Source: an uncultured Pseudomonadota bacterium
GTDB taxonomy: Bacteria; Pseudomonadota; Gammaproteobacteria; Burkholderiales; Burkholderiaceae_C
Direction of reading: 5' to 3'
DNA: 6,208 bases
Assembly (NCBI GenBank): GCA_900320815.1
Contig: ONTY01000095.1
Location: 901-7,108 of the forward strand
Below the pieces are notes generated by a model. The model was not told the DNA's origin, searched no databases, and saw only the letters and a program-made list of their open reading frames with translations. Position numbers and translations under genes: made by a program. Below are positions 1 through 4,918 of this stretch, piece by piece (the stretch's first letter is position 1; each line of letters opens with the position of its first letter).

Positions 1-1
1 C

Positions 2-289
2 AGCCGCCACACAAAAACGGGCGGCAGGACACTGGCCAAAGAGCAACTCAAGCGCCTGCTGAAATATACCTGCCCGCGCTGCCAGCATCACGCCACAGAA
101 AACCTTGCCTCAGCCGCCACATTTCGCTGCCAAAAATGCGGCTATTTCAACAACATCGTCGCCGTTATCAACGAAAACACTGTTCGCATCTCTGAAAAAT
201 CCAGCAAGGCCGAACGCGGGCAGAACGGCACGCTGGACGAATACGGCGCGCGCCTGTGGAATGCCATCGGGCACACACGGCGTCCGTGA
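2..289 (+). CDS. C-terminal part of a zinc-ribbon protein (5'-truncated)
   Basis: An open frame enters from the left edge and stops at TGA 287-289, giving the last 95 residues of a protein; the start lies outside the window. Two cysteine pairs, CPRC (about residues 27-30 of the fragment) and CQKC (about residues 46-49, followed by GYFN), are spaced as in a zinc ribbon, so one bound zinc ion is expected. The part before them is basic and helical (AKEQLKRLLKY), and the tail after them is polar and charged. The Cys-pair layout resembles the C-terminal zinc ribbon of SprT-like proteins or of some DNA- and RNA-binding proteins, but no family-specific motif is visible and I do not recognise the protein. 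The frame is supported by the paired cysteines and by being the only long one with a coherent composition; the overlapping alternative frames at 105-341 (+) and 110-295 (-) lack domain features. Function is not assigned. Confidence 0.6.
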   Translation, partial: SRHTKTGGRTLAKEQLKRLLKYTCPRCQHHATENLASAATFRCQKCGYFNNIVAVINENTVRISEKSSKAERGQNGTLDEYGARLWNAIGHTRRP

Positions 290-389
290 TACCAACTATG
301 CTAGCTCTTCATTTCCCGCATCTTCTATGTGCAACAAATAAATACTGTGGTATGCATGGTGCTGGTGACGCATCATTGACGTCAAAATA

Positions 390-419
390 CTTCCCCGCTT
401 CTCCACAATAACGGGGAAG
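390..419 (-). terminator. Possible weak terminator downstream of nth
   Basis: CTTCCCCG (390-397) and CGGGGAAG (412-419) form a perfect 8-bp stem with a 14-nt loop. Read on the minus strand, the stem is followed by TATTTTG, a short and interrupted U-tract. On the plus strand there is none. It lies about 210 nt downstream of the nth stop, which is far for a terminator, so a different role or chance is possible. Confidence 0.25.
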
Positions 420-478
420 AGGCGCGTGCAGCCTGTATCAGGCACCACTTTCCTCCAAATTTCCTAGGTATATGGTGG

Positions 479-501
479 TTGCCCGCACAAATTACGGGCA
501 A
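479..501. repeat. Small hairpin (7-bp stem, 9-nt loop)
   Basis: TTGCCCG (479-485) pairs perfectly with CGGGCAA (495-501) around the loop CACAAATTA. Neither strand has a T-tract after the stem, so it is not called a terminator. No function is assigned. Confidence 0.3.
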
Positions 502-631
502 TACAGCATAAATCATAAGGGTATATCTATTGCTGGAAGACAACTTCCCTTTGCTCTTGCTGCTCATCCAGGAGTGTGAGGGATATTGACCAGCATCGCT
601 TGTGCAATGCCGCGCGGCCAGAGGCGGTCTA

Positions 632-1300
632 TTAAGACGGTGCTGCCTTTTTCCGGCTCTTTTCTGGTGCGCTGGTTTTAGGCTGAAAATCACAATATTC
701 CGCCACTGGGCATTGCCAGCAGCGGGGCTGACGCGCCTGGCAGATATAGCGCCCATGCAATATCAGCCAGTGGTGTGCGTGCTGCATATAGTGCGGGGGC
801 ACACGCTGCAACAGGCGTTTTTCAACCTCAAGCGGTGTTTTGCCGGCTGCCAGCCCAGTGCGGCAACTGACGCGGAAAACGTGAGTATCCACCGCAATAG
901 TTGGCTCGCCAAAGGCGACATTCAATATAACGTTGGAGGTTTTTCGGCCTACGCCGGGCAACGCTTCCAACGCCTCGCGCGTGCGCGGCACCTGCCCGCC
1001 GTGTTGCTCTATGAGTATTTGGCTGGCAGCGTATAGATGGCGCGCTTTGTTGTGAAACAGGCCAATGGTTTTAATGTATGACTCAATGCCCTCAATACCC
1101 AGCGCCGCCATTTTTTGCGGCGTGGGAGCGGCGGCAAAAAGCGCGGGGGTGGCGCGATTGACGCCAGCGTCAGTTGCCTGCGCCGAGAGAATGACGGCCA
1201 CGAGCAATTCAAAAGGGTTGTGCCAGTGCAATTCGCTCTCGGGCTGCGGGTTGGCTGCCTGCAGCGTGGCGAAAAATTGCTCAATTCGTGCTTTGTTCAT
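632..1300 (-). CDS. nth: Endonuclease III (DNA glycosylase / AP lyase)
   Basis: Bifunctional base-excision repair enzyme that removes oxidised pyrimidines and cuts the DNA backbone at the resulting abasic site by beta-elimination; cytoplasmic. The 222-residue protein aligns by eye with E. coli Nth (211 aa) from the first residues (MNKA). The helix-hairpin-helix is at 111-126 (LPGVGRKT), with catalytic lysine K120 and catalytic aspartate D138 (TIAVDTHVFRV). The [4Fe-4S] cysteines are C187, C194, C197 and C203 with the family spacing C-x6-C-x2-C-x5-C. These six residues fall at the same numbers as in E. coli, so there is no indel in the core. The extra length is a basic C-terminal tail (about 208-222, Lys/Ala/Ser-rich). 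The ATG at 1300 is chosen because it matches the family N-terminus, but it has no Shine-Dalgarno site of its own; the nearest lies 32 nt upstream and serves a short overlapping leader frame. The gene is divergent from the exported-protein gene at 1412. Very sure of identity. Confidence 0.97.
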   Translation of the reverse strand: MNKARIEQFFATLQAANPQPESELHWHNPFELLVAVILSAQATDAGVNRATPALFAAAPTPQKMAALGIEGIESYIKTIGLFHNKARHLYAASQILIEQHGGQVPRTREALEALPGVGRKTSNVILNVAFGEPTIAVDTHVFRVSCRTGLAAGKTPLEVEKRLLQRVPPHYMQHAHHWLILHGRYICQARQPRCWQCPVAEYCDFQPKTSAPEKSRKKAAPS

Positions 1301-1325
1301 GGGACGATTGTGCAGGAATGGGCAT
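1281..1325 (-). CDS. Putative 14-codon leader ORF overlapping the nth start
   Basis: ATG at 1323-1325 opens a frame reading MPIPAQSSHEQSTN and stopping at TGA 1281-1283, 20 nt inside nth in another frame. It sits exactly 7 nt after a perfect GGAGGT (1333-1338), the best ribosome binding site of this locus, whereas the nth ATG at 1300 has none. Seen directly: SD, spacing, frame and overlap. Inferred: ribosomes may load at the leader and reinitiate at nth just behind, which would couple nth translation to the leader. The peptide has no run of a single amino acid, so classical amino-acid attenuation is not suggested. It may be non-functional, or nth may be translated directly from the distant SD. 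Confidence 0.35.
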   Translation of the reverse strand: MPIPAQSSHEQSTN

Positions 1326-1332
1326 GGCGTTC

Positions 1333-1338
1333 ACCTCC
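1333..1338 (-). promoter_or_regulatory. Strong Shine-Dalgarno site, spaced for the leader ORF and not for nth
   Basis: The minus strand reads GGAGGT here, 7 nt before the leader ATG (1325) and 32 nt before the nth ATG (1300). Its first two G residues also form the end of a small hairpin stem (1337-1341 with 1348-1352), so access to the site could be partly limited. Confidence 0.5.
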
Positions 1339-1352
1339 GGTTTAGCTACCGG
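1337..1352 (-). promoter_or_regulatory. Small hairpin touching the nth leader ribosome binding site
   Basis: CCGGT (1337-1341) and ACCGG (1348-1352) make a perfect 5-bp stem with a 6-nt loop. On the nth transcript the stem runs directly into the GGAGGT site. A regulatory role is inference; a 5-bp GC-rich stem can occur by chance. Confidence 0.25.
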
Positions 1353-1411
1353 GCATACAGTGCGCGCGTCAGCCTGCCGGTTGTGGCGGGCACTTTTTGG
1401 AGGAAAAAGCC

Positions 1412-1780
1412 ATGAAACGCCGTCTTTTCACTCTCACCGCCACTGCTGCGGCGCTTGTTGCCCTGCCCTGCATGGCGCAGTTGGCAGCGCCCAATATCCC
1501 GCCAGAGGTTTTTGTGCCGCCGGGCGGGACGCTGGTAAAGGTCAAGCAGGAAATGGATGGGGATTTTGGCGTCAAATATCACCTGCCGAATGGCAATGTG
1601 CAGGCGCTGGCGCAACAGGCGCGCGCGCGCGCCGAGCAGCACGGCTATCGCGTGTTCAAGAGCGAGGACAAGGGGCACGAGGTGGAGGTGGATTTGGTGC
1701 GCGGAAATTTGGTGCTGGAAATTTCCGTGGAAAAGGAATGGAACGGCGTCGAGTACGACGTGGAGATTGACCGCCACTAG
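1412..1780 (+). CDS. Small Sec-exported protein of unknown function
   Basis: The 122-residue protein starts at ATG 1412, 8 nt after GGAGG (1399-1403). An in-frame TTG at 1397 would overlap this SD and is rejected. The N-terminus is a classical signal peptide: positive MKRR, a hydrophobic core about residues 6-19, and a likely cleavage after C20-M21-A22 before Q23. The residue before C20 is proline, so it does not make a lipobox. The mature part is about 100 residues. It begins with a Pro-rich stretch (about 27-39), has a central helix-prone segment (about 62-78, ALAQQARARAEQHGYRV), and ends in alternating acidic and hydrophobic residues that look like beta strands (EVEVDLV, LVLEISVEKEW, VEYDVEID). 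No cysteine remains after cleavage. I do not recognise a family. It is monocistronic, divergent from nth, with a terminator 85 nt downstream. The codons for ARARA contain a (GC)7 tract. The gene looks real from its SD, signal peptide and terminator; its function is not known. Confidence 0.8.
   Translation: MKRRLFTLTATAAALVALPCMAQLAAPNIPPEVFVPPGGTLVKVKQEMDGDFGVKYHLPNGNVQALAQQARARAEQHGYRVFKSEDKGHEVEVDLVRGNLVLEISVEKEWNGVEYDVEIDRH
1619..1632 (+). repeat. (GC)7 dinucleotide tract inside the exported-protein gene
   Basis: Seven GC units in a row fall in the codons for the Ala-Arg alternation near residues 70-74. A gain or loss of one unit would shift the reading frame. Alternating GC is also prone to left-handed DNA. 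Whether it varies in length cannot be told from one sequence. Confidence 0.6.
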
Positions 1781-1807
1781 CCGATGCAGTGATTGCACTG
1801 GTATTGT

Positions 1808-1838
1808 TTCATTGCCGGCAACATGAGCCGGCAATGAA
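1808..1838. repeat. Palindromic repeat element A, copy 1
   Basis: TTCATTGCCGGC (1808-1819) pairs perfectly with GCCGGCAATGAA (1827-1838), a 12-bp stem with a 7-nt loop. No T-tract follows on either strand, so a simple terminator is unlikely, although it lies shortly after the exported-protein gene. A diverged inverted copy is at 1986-2014 with 24 of 29 positions identical. Confidence 0.7.
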
Positions 1839-1864
1839 TACTTGTTTGCAGCAGTATGCTAACG

Positions 1865-1890
1865 GGGCGCCCCTTGTGGGTGCTTTTTTT
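1865..1890 (+). terminator. Intrinsic terminator of the exported-protein gene
   Basis: GCGCCC (1867-1872) pairs with GGGTGC (1878-1883) with one G-U pair and a 5-nt loop, and two more G-U pairs can extend the stem outward. Seven T residues follow (1884-1890). It fits termination of plus-strand transcription from the gene ending at 1780. Confidence 0.7.
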
Positions 1891-1904
1891 GTGCGCTTGA
1901 ATAC

Positions 1905-1928
1905 GGGCGCGATGAATCGCGCCCCTAC
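1905..1928. repeat. Palindromic repeat element B, copy 1
   Basis: GGGCGCGAT (1905-1913) and ATCGCGCCC (1916-1924) form a perfect 9-bp palindrome, followed by CTAC. It is the inverted partner of 1947-1972. It resembles GC-rich interspersed palindromes of the GTAGGGGCG...CGCCC type that occur in many bacterial genomes, a resemblance from memory and not a database match. Confidence 0.65.
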
Positions 1929-1946
1929 GGATGAAATGCCGAAGAT

Positions 1947-1972
1947 GTAGAGGGCGCAATTCATTGCGCCCT
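1947..1972. repeat. Palindromic repeat element B, copy 2 (inverted)
   Basis: GTAG is followed by AGGGCGCAAT (1951-1960), which pairs with ATTGCGCCCT (1963-1972). Compared with copy 1 in reverse orientation, there is one inserted base and two substitutions. Those two substitutions are the two partners of one stem pair (G-C in copy 1, A-T here), so the stem is conserved. Confidence 0.65.
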
Positions 1973-1985
1973 TGTTGGTATATGC

Positions 1986-2014
1986 TGACTTCCGGCTTAT
2001 GCTGCCGGCAATGA
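1986..2014. repeat. Palindromic repeat element A, copy 2 (inverted, degenerate)
   Basis: Read on the minus strand, this begins TCATTGCCGGCA and continues through a CAT-containing loop to AGCCGG, matching copy 1 at 24 of 29 positions. The outer stem is broken by substitutions, leaving about 5 paired bases (CCGGC 1992-1996 with GCCGG 2004-2008). Confidence 0.55.
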
Positions 2015-2058
2015 CATGTGTTCAATGGCAGTATGTAGCAGTGTGAGTGAATGAACAC

Positions 2059-2094
2059 AAAAAACGCCCCGCCGGGCAGGTGCCTGGCGGGGCG
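2059..2094 (-). terminator. Strong intrinsic terminator of the pnt operon
   Basis: On the minus strand a 13-bp stem (2082-2094 with 2065-2077, one G-U pair, otherwise GC-rich) closes a 4-nt loop and is followed by six T residues (from A2059-A2064), then GTGTT. It begins 8 nt after the pntB stop codon, so it ends the operon. Confidence 0.95.
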
Positions 2095-2102
2095 GCGCGT
2101 GT

Positions 2103-3530
2103 TTACTCTTCCAGCGCCTTGCTGATTTCTTCCACCACTTTCTTGGCGTCGCCGAAGACCATCATGGTCTTGTCCATGTAGAACAGCTCGTTGTCCAGTC
2201 CGGCGTAGCCGGTGGCCATGCTGCGTTTGTTGACGATGACGGTGCGCGCCTTGTGTGCTTCCAGAATGGGCATGCCGTAAATCGGGCTGCCCTTTTGCAG
2301 CGCCGCCGGGTTGACCACGTCGTTGGCGCCGAGGATGATGGCCACGTCCGCCTGACCGAACTCGCCGTTGATGTCTTCCATCTCAAAGACTTGGTCGTAG
2401 GGCACTTCGGCCTCAGCGAGCAGCACGTTCATGTGCCCGGGCATACGGCCAGCGACGGGGTGGATGGCGTAGCGCACGTCCACGCCGCGCGCGGTGAGCT
2501 TGTCCACCATTTCCTTGACAGCGTGCTGCGCACGCGCCACCGCCAGCCCGTAGCCGGGGACGATGATGACGCTGTCGGCGTTGCCAAGCACAAAGGCGGC
2601 GTCGTCGGCGCTGCCGCTCTTGACGGCGCGATGCTCTTTGCCGCCAGCGGCGGCGTTGCTTTCGCCACCAATGCCGCCCAAGATAACGTTGAAGAATGAG
2701 CGGTTCATCGCGCGGCACATGATGTAGCTGAGAATGGCGCCAGAGCTGCCCACCAGCGAGCCAGCGATGATGAGCATGTTGTTTTCCAGGCTAAAGCCGA
2801 TGCCCGCTGCCGCCCAGCCGGAGTAGCTGTTGAGCATGCTCACGACCACAGGCATGTCCGCACCACCGATGGGGATGATGAGCGTCACACCAACGATGAA
2901 GCCCAGCAAGCACACAAACACAAAGGCAGCGGTGCTTTGCGATTTCCAGAACAGGAATATGAACAACAGCGAGAGCACGCCAAGCGCCAGGTTGAGCCAG
3001 TGCTGGCCGGCGAAGATGACGGGCGCGCCCTGGAACAGGCGGAATTTGGAGCGCCCTGAGAGCTTGCCCCAGGCAATCACCGAGCCGCTGAACGTCACCG
3101 CACCAATGAAGGCGCCAAGCGCCAGTTCAATGCGGTTGCCGCTGGGGATGTCGCCCATGCCTGCGCCGATGCCAAACGCTGACGGCTCGCCTACGGTGGC
3201 TGCGGCAATGAACACCGCCGCCAAGCCAATCATGCTGTGGAAGAAGGCGACGAGTTCAGGCATCTTGGTCATCTCGACGGTCTTGGCACGGCGCGCACCA
3301 TAGATGCCGCCTGCCGTCAGCCCGACCATGACCCACGCCATGCCCGCTGCCTGGGTGGCTGGGGCGGCGTCGCCAATCATGAAGAAGGTGGTGAGCACGG
3401 CAATCGTCATGCCCACCATGCCAAAGATGTTGCCGCGTATCGCAGTCGTGGGGTGCGAGAGACCCTTGAGCGCCTGGATAAAGCAGACGCTGGCCACAAG
3501 GTAGGCAAGGATGGCTTCATTCACGCTCAT
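2103..3530 (-). CDS. pntB: NAD(P) transhydrogenase subunit beta
   Basis: Membrane-anchored subunit that binds NADP(H) and carries part of the proton channel; with the alpha pieces it reduces NADP+ with NADH, driven by proton entry. The 475-residue protein has about nine hydrophobic helices in residues 1-275, then a linker and cytoplasmic domain III (about 310-475). Proton-channel residues match those of E. coli PntB: H98 (FFHSMIGL; E. coli H91), D225 (GGADMPV) and N234 (MLNSYSGW), nine apart as D213 and N222 are in E. coli. Domain III has the NADP-binding GYGLAVARAQ (326-335), IHPVAGRMPGHMNVLLAEA (about 357-375), GAND, and KRSMATGYAG (435-444). The ATG at 3530 is chosen because AAGGAG (3538-3543) lies 7 nt before it; the in-frame GTG at 3536 would be 1 nt from that SD. 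pntB starts 2 nt after the pntAB stop, so the two are probably translationally coupled. Length is close to the usual 460-480. Very sure. Confidence 0.98.
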   Translation of the reverse strand: MSVNEAILAYLVASVCFIQALKGLSHPTTAIRGNIFGMVGMTIAVLTTFFMIGDAAPATQAAGMAWVMVGLTAGGIYGARRAKTVEMTKMPELVAFFHSMIGLAAVFIAAATVGEPSAFGIGAGMGDIPSGNRIELALGAFIGAVTFSGSVIAWGKLSGRSKFRLFQGAPVIFAGQHWLNLALGVLSLLFIFLFWKSQSTAAFVFVCLLGFIVGVTLIIPIGGADMPVVVSMLNSYSGWAAAGIGFSLENNMLIIAGSLVGSSGAILSYIMCRAMNRSFFNVILGGIGGESNAAAGGKEHRAVKSGSADDAAFVLGNADSVIIVPGYGLAVARAQHAVKEMVDKLTARGVDVRYAIHPVAGRMPGHMNVLLAEAEVPYDQVFEMEDINGEFGQADVAIILGANDVVNPAALQKGSPIYGMPILEAHKARTVIVNKRSMATGYAGLDNELFYMDKTMMVFGDAKKVVEEISKALEE

Positions 3531-3532
3531 GG

Positions 3533-3871
3533 TCACTCTCCTTCTTTAGCGTCAGCAGCGCCGTCTTTCTTGGCCGCCGGGCGTTCTTTTTTCTTGAACA
3601 TTTCCAGCATGCGCTGCGTCACGAGAAAGCCGCCAAAAATGTTCACAGCGGCCAGCGCCACAGCGACGACACCCATCAGCTTGGAGAAGGCGGTGGTGGT
3701 GTTGGCAGCGGCGAGCATGGCGCCGACAACAACGATGGCGCTTACGGCGTTGGTGACAGCCATCAGCGGGGTGTGCAGCGCCGGGGTGACGTTCCACACA
3801 ACGTGGTAGCCAACGTAAATCGCCAACACGAAGATGGTCAGGTTGATAAGGGTTGGGGAAACGCTTTCCAT
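3533..3871 (-). CDS. pntAB: NAD(P) transhydrogenase subunit alpha, part 2 (membrane piece)
   Basis: The 112-residue integral membrane protein corresponds to the C-terminal membrane part of the fused E. coli PntA. Three hydrophobic helices are visible at about 8-27, 37-56 and 63-85. The middle one carries the family-typical LMAVTNAVSAIVVVGA. The last 20 residues form a cytoplasmic-looking tail rich in Lys, Ala and Glu. It combines with PntAA and PntB to make the complete proton-translocating enzyme of the three-subunit type known from Rhodospirillum rubrum and Thermus. ATG at 3871 follows GAGGAA with a slightly long spacer. It lies 34 nt downstream of the lipoprotein gene and 2 nt upstream of pntB, whose ribosome binding site lies in its last codons. 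Very sure of identity. Confidence 0.96.
   Translation of the reverse strand: MESVSPTLINLTIFVLAIYVGYHVVWNVTPALHTPLMAVTNAVSAIVVVGAMLAAANTTTAFSKLMGVVAVALAAVNIFGGFLVTQRMLEMFKKKERPAAKKDGAADAKEGE
3538..3543 (-). promoter_or_regulatory. Shine-Dalgarno site that fixes the pntB start
   Basis: AAGGAG on the minus strand, inside the last codons of pntAB, 7 nt before the ATG at 3530. It excludes the longer GTG start at 3536. Confidence 0.8.
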
Positions 3872-3905
3872 GATTTCTCTTTCCTCGAGTCAAAAGGGTA
3901 TGCCT

Positions 3906-4901
3906 TCACTGGCGGTCGCGCCGCGGCGGCGGCGGTGGCAAGGGTGGCGGCTGCACTTGCGTGGCAACGGGCACAACATCCACGGGCTGCGGCGCCAACT
4001 CCACTGGCGCGTCCTCCGTTTGCGTAGTGGAAAAGGGCAGCGGCGGCACGCACAACTGCTCGCCACCTGCGGCAGCGCGCACGGCAGTGGCAAAACGCTG
4101 CGCCCAATCCAGTCCTGGCTGGCCGGCGCGCAAAAAGTCTTCATTGCTGCGCGTGACAGCCTCCAGCAGCATGGGGTCAATGAGCGCGTGCGCTTCCAGC
4201 AGCGCACCCGGTTCGCGGTGCGCCACCCAGGCGCGCGGCAACCCTTCCAGGTTGCGGCGGCGCAGCCATTGCCAGAGCACAGCGTGCTGGCGCTGCATGT
4301 ACTGGTCAAAGTCCATATCGCGGCGCATCCGCAGGCAGCCGGAGCCTTTGGTGGGCACGTGCAGGCTGCTTGGCGCAGCGCACGCAGCACTGCCCGACGG
4401 CGCGCTCTGCACCACGATGATGGCCAGCCAGCGCCCATCAGTGCGCCGCAGCCCGGCGGCGCGCGTGGGCGCCTCGGCGGCAGGCACGGGCGCATCGCCT
4501 GCCAGCCACGGCGCCAGTCCCACACCAAGGTCGTGCCACACACCCACACTGGCAGCAGGCGCGCAAATGGCGGGCACTGCTGCGGCAATGGCATCAATCT
4601 TGGCCTGCGCGGCGGCTTGCGCCGCAGCTTCTGCCTGCGCCGCAGCCTTGGCAGCTTCTTCGGCCTGCGCCGCAGCCTTGGCAGCCTCTTCTGCTTCAAC
4701 CGCCGTTTCATCGGCACCAGCAGCGGCAGCCTCGGCCTCAGCGGCAACGGTGTCGCGGATGGCGCTTTTTTCAGCGTCAGCTTCGGCAGCGACGTCACCT
4801 TCCTGGGCTGCGGCCTCGTCCAACTTGGTGCCCCATGTGGCGCAGCCAGCCAGCACAGCAGCGGTCAGCAGCGCGGCAAGTTTGGTCGGTATCGCGTTCA
4901 T
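3906..4901 (-). CDS. Ala-rich lipoprotein of unknown function, embedded in the pnt operon
   Basis: The 331-residue protein starts with a lipoprotein signal peptide: K7, a hydrophobic stretch 8-19 and lipobox LAGC with the lipidated cysteine at C20. Ala at +2 suggests sorting to the outer membrane. Residues 28-108 are almost only Ala, Glu, Lys, Gln and Asp, and should form a long helix or coiled coil; EEAAKAAAQA occurs at 71-80 and 81-90, with a degenerate third unit at 91-100. Residues 110-290 look globular, with cysteines at 113, 174, 189 and 284 that could form disulphides, and a Trp/Arg-rich patch (LWQWLRRRNLEG, 209-220). The end is proline-rich (PPPLPPPPPRR, 318-328). I do not recognise a family. 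The gene lies 17 nt after pntAA and 34 nt before pntAB, so it is co-transcribed with the transhydrogenase. No Shine-Dalgarno site precedes ATG 4901, so coupling to pntAA translation is likely. Other open frames over this region lack such features. An assembly, anchoring or unrelated envelope role is possible; none is shown. Confidence 0.85.
   Translation of the reverse strand: MNAIPTKLAALLTAAVLAGCATWGTKLDEAAAQEGDVAAEADAEKSAIRDTVAAEAEAAAAGADETAVEAEEAAKAAAQAEEAAKAAAQAEAAAQAAAQAKIDAIAAAVPAICAPAASVGVWHDLGVGLAPWLAGDAPVPAAEAPTRAAGLRRTDGRWLAIIVVQSAPSGSAACAAPSSLHVPTKGSGCLRMRRDMDFDQYMQRQHAVLWQWLRRRNLEGLPRAWVAHREPGALLEAHALIDPMLLEAVTRSNEDFLRAGQPGLDWAQRFATAVRAAAGGEQLCVPPLPFSTTQTEDAPVELAPQPVDVVPVATQVQPPPLPPPPPRRDRQ
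4602..4691 (-). repeat. Three tandem 30-bp units in the lipoprotein gene
   Basis: Units 4662-4691 and 4632-4661 differ at 2 of 30 positions and both encode EEAAKAAAQA. Unit 4602-4631 is more diverged and encodes EAAAQAAAQA. The period is a multiple of three, so copy-number change would lengthen or shorten the helix without breaking the frame. Confidence 0.85.
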
Positions 4902-4918
4902 AAAGAGATGGAATAGGT

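Larger units (their letters stand above)
290..631. other. AT-richer intergenic stretch without a convincing gene
   Basis: Between the zinc-ribbon gene and the nth stop codon lie about 340 bases. GC is roughly 47 percent by hand count over 301-600, lower than in the surrounding genes. I see no tRNA, no repeat shared with the rest of the window and no reading frame with a ribosome binding site. A 61-codon minus-strand frame from an ATG near 572 (MSSKSKGKL...) is open and has one hydrophobic patch (YTLMIYAVLPVICAG). It has no Shine-Dalgarno site and no recognisable relatives, so it is not called. Two hairpins (390-419 and 479-501) are listed separately. Confidence 0.5.

Noticed and set aside
376..385. 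Perfect 10-bp palindrome TTGACGTCAA
   Set aside because: Isolated and short, with no second copy and no adjacent promoter; it may be chance.
382..756. 124-codon minus-strand frame overlapping the end of nth
   Set aside because: Its first half is a shadow of nth and its second half has no recognisable motif or ribosome binding site.
1330..1359. Possible promoter for the exported protein (TTCACC with CATACA, 18-nt spacing)
   Set aside because: Only 4 of 6 and 3 of 6 consensus matches; not better than chance in this region.
1397..1411. TTG start for the exported protein, adding MEEKA
   Set aside because: It overlaps the Shine-Dalgarno site and would put acidic residues before the signal peptide; ATG 1412 is spaced correctly.
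1777..2058. 93-codon minus-strand open frame across the repeat cluster
   Set aside because: It runs through palindromic repeats and the plus-strand terminator and has a His/Cys-rich random composition.
3531..3536. GTG start for pntB giving two extra residues
   Set aside because: The GTG is 1 nt from the AAGGAG site, too close for initiation; the ATG at 3530 has a 7-nt spacer.
3890..4798. 302-codon minus-strand frame overlapping the lipoprotein gene
   Set aside because: Very Arg/Pro-rich with no signal or domain; it is a shifted-frame shadow of the lipoprotein frame, which has a signal peptide and starts next to pntAA.
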